From contig VZRR01005855.1 of the NCBI GenBank assembly GCA_013398015.1, forward strand, positions 158,842 through 222,841: a stretch of 64,000 nucleotides of DNA, written 5' to 3'. How positions within the stretch are numbered: the stretch's first letter is position 1; each line of letters starts with the position of its first letter. This DNA is from Oreocharis arfaki. Its lineage: Eukaryota; Chordata; Aves; Passeriformes; Paramythiidae. The notes under the pieces were generated by a model that was not told the origin of the DNA, did no database searches, and saw only the letters and a program-made list of their open reading frames with translations. Positions 1-12,500 of this stretch are shown here, piece after piece. A program made the position numbers and the translations under genes.

Positions 1-470
1 AAGTTGTTTTGTAAATCCAGAAGCAAGGATTAGTGAAGGTCTCTCTCCAGACAGTCAGTCATGGTGCTGGGATGTTTGTGTCTTCCGTGCATCCCATACC
101 TGTTTATAATCCAGACTCTGGAAAAACCTTCTGTATGGAGAAATGCAAGAACCATGAATTGCTTTTATCAAGTACACTGTTATCAGCATGTACATTATTT
201 ATAGTTAGTATGCACTCCATTTAGAAATACAGAGTAAAAACCTTACCTATGTGTCACTGCTTGCATGTTAGTATGGTAGAAGAAAAATAATATGAATATA
301 AGTGGTGCTTCGGTGGATTAAATGGTGTGCTAAAAAACAAAGGTTCAAAAAGATTCTTTGATTAGGGATATCTTAAACTGACTTTTAGCATAATTTGGTA
401 GCTTGTTAAAATGCTTGCAAATATGTAACCAACAGTCTTTGTTTAATACTTAATTGAAAAATTTTTTTAG
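1..470 (+). other. TENT4A: TENT4A intron (3' portion)
   Basis: AT-rich sequence without a recognisable exon. It ends in a polypyrimidine stretch and AG at 469-470 (ATTTTTTTAG). A second AG at 477-478 is less likely to be used: it would remove the codons for T-L-G just before RIIKVTQ, which I expect to be conserved. The 63-codon ORF starting at 33 has no family resemblance and is treated as chance. Confidence 0.7.
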
Positions 471-571
471 CACATTAGGTAGAATCATCAAAGTGACCCA
501 AGAAGTGATTGACTACAGGGCCTGGATTAAAAAGAAGTGGGGGAGCAAAATTAATTTATCACCTGAACTTG
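471..571 (+). CDS. TENT4A: TENT4A coding exon encoding the end of the helical core
   Basis: The exon is 101 bases. It starts with the third base of a codon (C, likely completing Ser), then ACA TTA GGT AGA ATC ATC, giving TLGRIIKVTQEVIDYR followed by AWIKKKWGSK and INLSPEL. It ends on the first base of a GAT codon at 571, followed by donor GTAGGT. This segment closes the PAP/25A-associated helical domain. The KKWGSK motif is typical of the TENT4 family. The start at 471 was chosen by phase and by the T-rich acceptor. Confidence 0.88.
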
Positions 572-3500
572 GTAGGTATAGCAGGAAACCAACTTAAAAT
601 TTTTTCTTGAATTTGATGTAATTCAAAATACTCGTGCCTTGAAATTAATCATTCAGATATACAGGAAAAAAATAAAAGGAACTTGTAACTTTCTAACCCA
701 AGTTTAGTTTTCTCTGAGCCTGTTTTTCAGTTAGCTTGTTAAACTGCAGCTCTTCTTAGACTTCAAGGCCCATGTGTTTGTATTCTGTGCTCTTAAATGA
801 TACTTATGTTTTCTGTTAACAGATAATAGGTTGAAAATAAGAGACCAGATAGCTCTCTGCAATGGAGAACAGCAGCAGAACAGAGACTCTGAATCATCTT
901 ACAATCAGCATTTGGCACTGTCATTGGCCAGTACACAACAGTTATCCTCTGGTTCATCTGCCTCTTCTGTGTCATCACTCTCCGGCAGTGACATTGTAAG
1001 CTTTTACTTTTAATGGGTTAAACTAGTAAGTAGCAGGGTTTATCTTCAAATCCTCAATTGATACAACAGCAGTTAATGTGATACTATCCCATAACTGCTA
1101 CAGCAAATCAGTAATGTCCCCTGCTCAGAAAAATTATTGAAATCAAGTATTTTTGTAATTAAATAAATGGGTCTTATTTCCATCCTAAATCTTTGGTAGC
1201 CTTTGTGGTAGTAGTTAGATGTAATGAAATATAACAACCCAATTTAACAGTAGCTAATTAAGTAGAAGAGTAGAAATGTCTTCATATGTCCTTCCATTAA
1301 GCAAAATCTTCCATTGTCAAATTCTGATCCTTGTTCCCCATACCTGAAATTGAACATAAACATTATATTGTGCTGTGAAGGTGAATAATACTCATTATTT
1401 TCAGCCAAGCAGTCAGTTCATGTTTTAATGGTGACAGGGCACTTGCATAAAGTCTTGTTGTCAGCTTCCTTATTTGAAAGTAATTGCTGGGCTTTATTAT
1501 AACTTCCTGGAAGAGGAGGCTGCAGTCTCTTGAGGTATGTTCCCAGACTCTTCAAGGTTCTGCCAGGTGGTTTTGTTTTGGTATAAAGTTAAATCAGTGT
1601 AGATTATAAAGCACAGCATTACAACTCATGAGCGGCTCATTGTAAATCTTCTGAAGCATTTGGTTGTAGGTAGAGGCATTGATGGAACAAGATGTAATAT
1701 GCAGTCAACTATGATAGTGGATAACTGGATAATGCCAAGAGAGGTCCAAATACCTGTTTCTTGACTGCTTTCGAAAACTAGTCAAATACAGAATTAAAAA
1801 TTGGGAGTTGTATTCAATAAAAATTTAGTAACTTTTGAGGGACAGGCACTGTCTTTATATGTTCAGGTTACTTTCTGTAATTACTTTGCACTACTGTGGT
1901 TTTCGTGTTGAATTGCCTTTTTATGCCACCTTCAGTAAACAGGGCAAGTGTTTTAGTTGTACCATCTGGCTAATGAACAAAGAACAGCATGGTACTTGCC
2001 AGTGATACTATCAGCCATACTCCTGGTTTAAGTATATCAGTGGGAAAGATTTTGCTGTAATAAATTTTAGGAAAAAATGCAAGTATTTCCTTACTACATT
2101 GGGAGTGCACAATATTGTGTGGTGAGTCGTTATGAGCACCCTTTAGTCCTGTTTAGCTTGATGTTGAAGGTGAAACTTCATTGCCTGATGCCAGAGGAAT
2201 TAATGAAAAGTGAAAAGGAAGTTCTCAACGAGATAGAATTGAAATCAACTTGGGCATTCACAAAGTAAAAGGAAATGCTACGTTTTCTAACAAAATAAAA
2301 AACCACGTCCTTGTGAGAAAGGCCAGGTCATATGTCCTTAGCAGACTGGAATGGCAGGTTTCTGACAAATGACTGATGAGTTCATCCTACTCTTGCTTGG
2401 GCGTGTGAGGAGGAGCAAGTTCTGGCTGAGCAGTCCTGAGCTGCACTAGATTCAGGAAGAGAAGACTATTCTGCTGTAGTCAGGTGATCCATGCCATGAT
2501 CTGGCATAGTGCTGTGCCCAGGCTGCAGCAGAGGAGCATCTGGCATGTGTGACAGCTTGGTATTCACGCCCAAACTTCTGGTGCAGTATTAATGGGCGTG
2601 ATGTGGTGAGCTTTGCCATCAGCTTCAGAAGAAGGTGATTATGAATATGGTGCATCTCATCACTTTAAAATCACATGTAGTGTTACCTCTGATCTTGTGG
2701 AGGGGTTGTTCTTCAGGAAGGATTCTGTTTTTATTTAAAGTTAAATCATCCGAATTTTTCCGATACTGGAAGACTGAAAGCGAAGTACAGATTATAAAGA
2801 AAATGCAGGAGACAAAGAGACCATAGAGTTACAGCTTGCTGACCTCTTCCCAATAATTAAGGTTTTATTTTTATAGCAAGATACTATTCCCTATGTGGCT
2901 ATTAAACACAAAGTCTACATTAAGGCATTATTTCAGGAGGTGTATTTTTCATGACTGCAGAATATCTTTTGCTCTTTATGAGGTGCAAGATCCTCTCTGT
3001 TAAATTGGAGGGACTAGATAGCGTATTTGCTTTTCTATTTACTGCTGAAGTTTCACTGGTAATAGTGATCAACTGCATCTGATCCTTTCTGAGTTCTACC
3101 TACTAATATAAGTCAGCTTACTTGTGCTGAGGAAGAGGAAGTAGGCTTGGAAACTTGTGACATTACCTTGTCACTGCCCCTCGCCAGCCATCCACTCCAG
3201 CACAGAAGAAGTTGTATTCTGAAGTCTTCACATCACTGTTCACTGGTGATAAGTCTGGAGGTCTTGCATTTATTTGTTAGCATGTCCTGGAAACAATATT
3301 GGCAGTATATATTGAGTGTGCAGGCATTATCAGAGCAGTGCAGTGTTGCTCATAGGGATCCTAGAATTTTTATGAAACCCTATAATTTGATAGTTGGTTG
3401 CAATACAGCATTCTCTATGGTTTTTAAACATTTGCTTCCTTGGAGTTCTGACAGCATTACGGGTTTTGCATTAATAATCTGTAAATATGACTCAGCAGCT

Positions 3501-6500
3501 GAATAGATAAGGGTTCTGGTGTCTTAGACTTACGGGTCTGTCAGCTAAAGCAATGATTATAGATTTATTCTGGCAGCGGGAGAACAGGTCTCAGAATAAT
3601 AACAAGGAGCATGTTGTTCTTGAGACCGGATTGCCATAAACCAGAGCTGAAGTTTAGAAGCCAGCCTCTCAGTGGCTGTATATGCTCAGAAAAATGGAGG
3701 TGTATATATATAAGAGCCTACAGTTACTACCCTGAGTTCTCCATACTGGTGTTAGCCTTTTGAAGATGAGAACTTGGGTACAACTGAGGAACAAGAGAAC
3801 TGCCTACTTCAAGGACAGTCTTCTCTTTCCGCATGTATTTTAAATTTATGTGTTTTTTCTCAGCATACCATCTGAAACTCAGGAGGAGGTTTGCTTTCAT
3901 CTTTGCACATCTAGGATTAGCTTGCAGGAGAACATACTTCTGGGCCACTGTCTACACAGCCCAAAATTAAGAACTGGATCTAATGAGACCAAACCATGAT
4001 TTGAACAAAAGGTATCCTTTTATGGATTTCCCAAGGTAACAAAGCTATTTACAAAATGTCTTAGTCTAGCACTCTCTGGCCAATCAAATTCTAGCCATGC
4101 TGTCTTTAGTAGGTGTCTTAGCCAACTGCAAAATCTTAATCACAAGGGACAGCTTTTCGAAGGGCCAGTAAATTTTGGATCGAAGACCTTGTGCAAGAGA
4201 AGTCTGTCTTAGGGTATCACTGTAACTATTAGTGGAAGAGCTGTTCAGTTTATGGGGTTGTCTTACTGCACATGTTGATGCAGAGCTCTGAATCACTCAC
4301 CAGTATTTCTGATACAGTTCTTCTCAAGATACTGAGTATTAAAATTCCTGTCTTGTTACCTTTGCTCTGTGAAGAATGTAAATATTAGTGATCAGAAGCA
4401 AACTAAAGAACTCACGTTAAAAAGCCTTATGGATACAAGGAATCTGGTTGTCAGAATGTATTAGACTGTTCATATATTTCTCTCAATTATGTTAATTATC
4501 AAACTGATCTATGTAGTAAGTCTTCTCTCAGTGAAGCTTTCTGCTGATTCAAATACCCTATGCTGCCCTGAAAAAAAGCAGTGTATATTCCTCACTCCTG
4601 CAGACAGGTAAGTTGTACAATACAATGCATTCCCACATGATCCAGCAAATGTTGAAGTGAATAATGGAAGATGCTTTATAAATGTTTTTGCCATCAAGGA
4701 CAGTGCAAAGTGTGTGAATTTTTAATGTATGGAAGCAAGAATCAAACTGTTCCACAACAGAAAGCAAGCCTCTGGCATTAAAAAAATCTCACCTTCACAC
4801 TGACTTAAGTGATTGCTATGAGAATCTGAAACCAGATGGAATGAGCTATTTTCACCCTCAGCTCTCTACTTGTTTTGGCTAGTTGCAGATGTCACTCTCA
4901 AAATCTAAGCAGTGACCAAATTCCTCTTGAAAATGCTGTTTGTTTTGGTTGGTTGCTTGCTTGCTTGGGTTTTTTTTTCTGGGTGCTTTTCTTTTTCATT
5001 CTGGACCTGCACTCTATAACTGGTGACCAGGATTTCTTATTGCTTAAGCATTGTGGAAAAGTGCTTTTCATTAGCTCAGGAAGTCCTAGAGTAGGGCTAG
5101 AGAATATCTACTGCTTGATCCACAGTCTCTGCCAAGTAAGAAATAATCCTAGGTATGTTTTTGCAGTCTCATTTTGGTCTGGTTTGATTTCTGATGCTTT
5201 CTGGTGCTAAGTATGCTCTGCAATTTTGATGATGGGAGGCCAAATAAAGTTTAACATTTTATGTGACAGTGATGCTTGCATATCAGTAGCAGATAAAATG
5301 GCTCATAGGAAATTCTTTAAAGCTCTTTTCTGTTATCTTATGGATATATAATGTCATATCCAGTCCATCACAGAAACTCCAAGTTGTCTGCTACAAGTTT
5401 GGTTCTAACAAATTTCATACACCTTATCAGTGTTTCTGATGATTATGTTGTGTGGGCTTCTATGATGAGATAATTTCACAAAGACCTCTGAGTTCTCAAG
5501 ACCGTGCAGTCATTCCAAGAAAGTTGAAGTTTCAGTGAACACTAGGGGTACCCCTCTAGTCTAGCTCTAGAGATGACACAATCCTTGCCACTTTTTAACT
5601 TTTTAACATCTACAATATCTTCTTTCAGACTGTTTTTGAAATTTTAACTGTAACCCTTGTAGGGTTATAAAAACCTTTGATCAGAATGTCAGTGCTTGAT
5701 CTGCCCGCTGTTCAGCCCCATCAGCTAGAGAATATGCTGAGCTTCTGTGTTTTGTGAAAGTCTTTTCACTGTATTGAAGTATTATGTATTCAGTACCTTG
5801 ATTGGATGCTTACATTCTGAGACTAATATATAAATATGACTGATAAGAATAAAGACTCATTATTCTTATAGTTCTGCTGAATGCATACAAGATCCACACC
5901 TATTTTTGGAACTGTTACTTGCTTTGCAGTAATTGAGGCTTAGTACTTGAACTCAACATGCTTAATGAAGTTATCAGCCATCTCGCCTTCCTTCCTATTA
6001 GCCAGACTAAATTTCAGTTTATTAGAGGGAACTGTTGTGCTTCCTTATTCACAGAGAGAGGTAATAGAGTATATGACATACCTTGTCTGGATAAATGTGC
6101 TTTTTTAAAGTGATTAAATTTGCAGGCAAAAGGCATGCTTTTCTGCAGTAGAGGGGCAGACACTTCAGAATATGTAACAGCTCTTCTTGTAGTCTTGTTA
6201 AATCCATCTTAATAAATGATTAATTTGTACAGTTGTAGTTGAAATTGTGTTTATAAGGAGGGCGGGCAAAAGGAGGTTGCCTAATAAAATTCTCAGCCTG
6301 AGAGCAGGAGCTACACCCATTTTTCTCTCTTCTTTCTATATGCCTGAATATTCTCGTGTCCTATCCAAATATGTGTGACTAGTTGATCATATTTGTGTAG
6401 AATAATGCAGGTTTTGTCTTAAGCTTCTCCTCTCTCTGAACAAATAGAGGCAAGTTCTTAAAAAGCCTCTTAATATGTTTAGTCTTCAGAGAGATGTAAG

Positions 6501-9500
6501 TGCCGACTTGCAGGTAGGTTGTCTGCAAATGGAGCAGTGGCAACCCTATGTGCAGGACAACCTGGTGTTACTGGAGAAAAGCATTTAATTGACATTTGAT
6601 TTGGGGCATTTCAGAGTTTAGGCCCCCAAATCCTTTAAAGCTGCATTATTTTTTCTTATTCTTGCTATGCAGATTACTAACGTTTCCTGTGGACCAGAAG
6701 GGAACAAATTTTTCCAGTGCTGCTTTTGCCTGTTTTCCTCTTTCACTGTATGGCCCCATGTTTGTTTTTGAGGTTTTTAACCTGTATCTCTGACAGTGTG
6801 GTGTTTTATAGTCTCATGCTCTTCTTCGGTTCTTCTGTATCAGTTCCTTGAGTAGTCTCTTCTCCATATCCACTTGAAGTAAGAGTGAATTTCTGCAAAG
6901 CTACAGGAGGCACAATTTTGAATACAAAATTCTGAAGTAATTTTATTCGATAAGTTGTTCTAAGCAGCAGAGGATACAGAGGGAAATTTGTAATTCAGCA
7001 TGTAAAGTGGGATTTTACTGCTGTGAGGTCAGTGAAGTGAGGAGAGAAGCACATAATTTTGGAAAAGTCGACTTCAGAGTAGTTTCTGGTTCCAAAGTCT
7101 AAGTTGTAATCTTGTCATATCTTAACATTCCCTCCCATGAAAGAAAAACCACAGAGGTACCTAAGTCATTTTAGGATGGAAGAAAACCTAAATTCAGTAT
7201 TTATAGTCTAGTGTGATGCATATTCAGCTTTCATAATGAGTCCTATAATTTACAGCATAACTTGAAAATCAAACTGGAAATATTTTTATATTGTTAACAA
7301 TACAGACCAGATGAAAGCCTGTCAAATGAAAGTATTGAGGCAACAAAGGAAGTTTTAAATGACACACTCTTGGGACCTTTTTTATTTAAGATGGCTTTTC
7401 TGAAATACAGTGAATATTGATAAAACGTGGAATAAGCTTGCAGTCAGGCCTCTCAGGATATAATGAGGTGTGTTTGAAAGGATACTGTACTTGTATTTAA
7501 TCTAGTAGATACTAATTAGATAATATTTTCAGTTGTCTTTCTGTAAAACAAACATGAATGCTTTTAGAGGATGCATCTTTTTCAGTTTGCTTGTGTGTCC
7601 TATAGTCTTTCACTTTTCCCCTTCTGTAATCATGATGACCAATTTCTTTTTGCAATGAAAGGCAGAAAAATCAACCAATTTCACCTTAATTCAAGACTTA
7701 TATTGTCTATAGGCTGACCAGTGGAAGTGGAGCAACTGTTTTGATGCAAATTATCTTGTGACCTTCCATAAAAGTAGAAATCTTGTTCATCTCAATTCTA
7801 CTTTATTTACACCATAGTTGAAGTTATGGCTCCACCTACCAAGTAGGAAAATGGCACATGATGTGGAAGAATTGGGATGAGGGCAGGGGTTGATCATAAA
7901 GTCACCTTGGAAGCAGAGTGGTTTATCCAGCAGAGTTAAGTACACTGGGGCTAAAACCATTCAACAGAGAGCATGCATTGAAGTTCATCTCCTGTGCATG
8001 GCCCCAAACTATGAAATGTCTGAAGTTCACTGGTGTTGCTTTATGTTCAAAGGAGTGTGGTTTTACACTTTACTAAGCCAATTCAGTAATAGGATGTAGT
8101 TGCTAGCCAAATTTCCTTTCATTAGCTGCTCCAGCTTTTCTGCACTGGTGTTCACCTAATCTTGTGGTGAGCTGATTCAGAAAGCAAAAACTAGTAGGAG
8201 GAGGATTACTGTTTCTGTGGTTCACCTCTGTGGATTAGCTCATAATAATGTCAGATCCTATTGCAGGTATAATGGAGAATGCCAGAATGGGAGAAAAGGC
8301 ATAACGAGTCAGACTGGCAGCAGTCATCTGTTAAATCACTGTAATTGTAAGAAGGGAGAGGAACACTTGAAAATGTACAGTGTAAAGTGCTAACTATAAA
8401 CAACAATTTTCAGTTCTTTGCTTCCAAAGATGGAACACAGTTTTTACTGAAATGGTCATTGTTCTCTCACAGCCTCCAACTCCTGAATGTCATGAGAAAG
8501 AGGAAAAAAAAAAGTGTAATTAGTGGAAGAAATTTTGAGAGCGGAAACAATAAGGATCCTTTTGCCAAGACTTCTGTAGTTCATGCTTGCAGACAGAGGG
8601 ATGAAAACCCAAATACATCACATTATCAAGAAACTTGCATTCTATTGTTTAAGTTTTTATTTCTGAGTACTGACTTTAGGATAGTTAAACTCCTTTAGTA
8701 TGAGCCAAACTTAAACAGACTGGGGTCATGAATTAATCTTAGGTGACTTCAGCTTTTATGAAAGCATACTGTCTTGGAAATGGAAAGCTCTGAAATGGTC
8801 GCTATTATTAACTGAGAAGTTTACCAGGTATCTTAAGCCTTGAGTTATTAATGGAATTGAAATAACCACTTATGGCCAGATGTAGTTAGTAATGAGTTTT
8901 TGGCAAGTAAATATTCTCTTGGTGATGAGGTCCTGCATCTTTTTATAATGGGAGATGCATTCTGCAGAAGAGTAAAGGATTTTATTTTGTTCTCATCCTG
9001 TGTCAGGAAGAGAAGTGAGGATTTTAAGATTGCTTCAGTTCTTCATCTGTCATACAACTGCAGTGTTTTACTGTTTCTGTCTAGGCAGAACTTCTTCAGT
9101 AACACTGGAGTTTCTAGATATCTTCCATACTTTCTTTTTCCAACATTAAAGTAAATTAGAGTTCTCTGTAATCAGGGCTATGAGAAGTAGAAATCTTTCT
9201 TCTGGGTACTAAGTTCATTATCAGGAAGTTGAAACTGGTTGAAGAGCATGTTTTAAAATGGAAATGTCCCAGGAGGATAAATCTGCATCTGGTAGTCTTT
9301 CTTGGTTTCCAAAAGCATATTTTCAGAAGATACTTTCCTTGCAGGATGAGGTACTCTGGCAAGCATTCAAAATAGTACCATTCAAGAGATCAGGAACTTA
9401 CCTTGGCTCTTAGTGCAGTGTTGTAGCTTTATGCCTCCATTATCTGCTAAAATCAACTGAGGGATCTTAACCCCTTTAGTGAAGATTTATCTTTTTTAAT

Positions 9501-12500
9501 GTGACCGCTGTAGCCCTCACCCTAGTAGTGGTCAGAGCTTTTGTCTCCAGATGTGTACCTGAAGTGTTGTGACATGTATTTACTTGTAGGTCATCTGAAC
9601 TTCTGTAGTGCTTCAAGTCTTCATGTTACACCTAAGAATCTGATCCAGAAGACCAAGAAAGATTTAACCCTTCAGTGTAGGCAGTGCTTATGGAAAAGCA
9701 AATTTGTTAACATTGGGCTCAATTTTCTGATCAGAGGTTAATCTTTCAGTTTAAGAAGCGTAATGCTGCTCTTCACGGAAGGATATTGATGCTCTTGAGA
9801 AGTCATGTTAACAACTCCCTACCGTAATCCTATTAGCAATCCAGGAATGCCTTAGAAGAAAGAAACAACCTGCTTCTATGAGATGTGTTTCAGTAAATAA
9901 CACTTAAAGCAGAAGAACGTATCTATCACAAAATTAAAATAAAGCAACACAAGCTTCATTTGTGGTGAAATCTGATCTCAGTTAAATGATATGATGCTCT
10001 TTTCTCTTCCATCTGCTGCTCTTTCCCTTTTGAGCAACTTCTTGTTGCTCAAAAGCCCGTTAGAAATCTCATTAGTGAGAAGTGTCCCATCTGGGTTAGG
10101 TATGTTAACCTTTGGGGATCTAATTGTACCTAAGCGGAAGAGAAAGGGGAGATCCTCTGAGTGGAGACACTAAATTGTTCTTTGGTCAGGTTTGTGAAGA
10201 CTGCATTGCAGTAGATTTGCACATTGGTTTGGCTAGACAATAAGATCCCTTTTTCCATCCCATCTGCTAGCTCATGGGTACTTGTGAGCATGCTTAGAAC
10301 TTATCTGTTCATTTTCTCCTTTTCTCATAAGCTTTTTAATAATTCCATGACCAGAAGTGTCCAATCTTTGTGGAGACCTTAGCCTGTTCCCACAGTGTTG
10401 ATGCTGTAGGATTGGGCAGAGGAGAAAAATGCCATCTAATCCAGGCATCAACTAAGCTTAATTTTTGGTCAGTGCTACAGCATGTCCCACTATGATGGAC
10501 ATATTTATTAAGGAATGAACATCTGATCTCGTAAATAAGAACTTTTTTCACAGATTCTTTTTAAGAGTATGATGTGTCTCTAGTGAATTCATGATGCAGT
10601 TACCTGCTTCACAGAGGTGTACTGTAACTTTTATCACTAGTTGAACTAATAGGAGAACATCTCCCTTCTTTCTAGAACTTATTTTTTAGTAAGCACAACT
10701 TTATAGATACCAATAAAAAAACTGGTTGTTCTAACAAATTGGTTTTATTGAGGACTCTTTCTACTCTAAGTATTCAATTCGGCTGGAATGCAAGTTTTGC
10801 TTTGTAGTAGCTCATTGCTTAAGCTGCTCAGTATTCAGTTGTCCATCTCACTTACACAGTCTTTTTCCCCAAGAAAAGCTTTGAAATATTTTCTTGTTTC
10901 TTGAGCAGCCTATTCTCTAGCTGAAGAATCTAATTTAGAAAACAAGGCCATGTGAGGGCAAGCAGTAATGCTGGAGATCTATTTAAAGTTTGTGATTTAA
11001 GAGAAGAGTGTTTGCTTCCAGGCAATTAATCTTTAGAGACAGAGTGATAGAATACTTCAGTAATTACTTTACCAGTAAAGATCTGTGATGACCTGAGCCA
11101 ATAATGCCTTTTAATATGGTAACTTCTAAACTACTAATTGGCCAAGCCCCATCTCTTGCTATATTTTGAACCAGACAGCTGGGAGTGGAAAAAACGCTAG
11201 TGGTTTGGGATAAAGAATAGGTTTTTTCCATTGTTTTTAAGTTCAAAATTCTTTGGCATTAAGAACATGGTAAAAAGCAGCAGTAAAATGTAGGGAAAGC
11301 TCCTTCTGCCATGATGTTATGGCTGAAAAATAAGTTTTTCAAGACTTTTTGTGTTCAAAGTTGTTTTAAAAGGCTGTAGCTTGCTTTCCACCTTTCTCAG
11401 CTTAGAAATTAATTGGTCATTTAAGAACTGAGGTAGTTGGATGTTTTCAGACTTCAGTAATTCCTGTAAACCCCTGAATCTATGCTTGCCTCCTTGTTGT
11501 TGAGTGCTCCAAACACACAGTGCTTTAGCATCACCGGTATGTCTTCTTAGGATGCATCTGAAATTGCTGGTGATCAGGCTGGAAGGAGGAACAATAGTAA
11601 TCAGTGATATCAGTTCCATTTTTTCTGTTCTCCTGCATCCATCTTGCTTTCCCTGAAGAATTATCCCTCAGATTTCAGCTAGAAAGCAAGGGGAGCAGAA
11701 CTCCCTGTGAGCAGTGGTGTGTGTGACTGCTGCGTATCTGGTCTTGACTGGCAGAGCATCAGCTTGTTTCTTGGTAGGTGGAGCCCTAACTTTGCTGGGT
11801 AGAGTGGGAGAAGAATTTACCAATTACAGTGAGTAACTTTGCCATATAAATCAGTACAATCCAGAACATTGTTTGGAGGACTGAATCTGTCATGCCACCT
11901 AAAATTCTTGCTCTTCTATCACCTACAGTGTTGCTGTTCTTGTTCTGTTTTTTCCCAGCCTTAGTTCTCATCTTTTAATTTGAATTTGGTAGAGGTTGAA
12001 TTTGGCTTTAGATTTGCGCTGCCTAGAACTGACCTGTGATTGCCATAGACCTGTTGATGTTGTCTTCTTAATAGAGGTTAAGTTAAACTTTTGCTAGATG
12101 TATAAAGTAAAGATAGTGCTGGCTTTTATTTTTTTTTTGCTATTAAAAAAATCTTTATGTTTTACAGTATTCACCTGAGTTGATATTTGGGTGCATTTTC
12201 ACGTGCATAGTCTGAATATGCTGTACTTTCTGTAAAGTTGCCTTTCTTTTCCATTTTTTCTCTGCCAAAAGGAATCAGATACACCACCTTGCACAGCTCC
12301 TAATGTTTACCAGTTCAGTCTTCAAGCACCGACTCAGCTTATGGCCAGTTTAGCACCCGCATTGCCCCTGCCAAGTGGTAAACCCCAATCTGCGCCTCCG
12401 AGAACCTTGATAATGGCCGCCAGTAATCAGGTATGAGCCAGCAACTCTGTCACGAGCAAGCGATCACATCGCAGGTGTAGGTCATGTGCGCTGTGCTGTC

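Noticed and set aside
477..478. Alternative acceptor AG eight bases downstream of the chosen exon start
   Set aside because: Starting at 479 would drop the TLG residues I expect before RIIKVTQ and changes the junction phase. The T-rich tract directly precedes the upstream AG.
3147..3506. 119-codon forward ORF in the large TENT4A intron
   Set aside because: Cysteine/serine-rich translation typical of non-coding AT-rich DNA, with no domain or splice support.
11317..11619. 100-codon reverse-strand ORF in the large TENT4A intron
   Set aside because: No recognisable domain, no splice sites in phase and no promoter or poly(A) context. The length is expected by chance in a window of this size.
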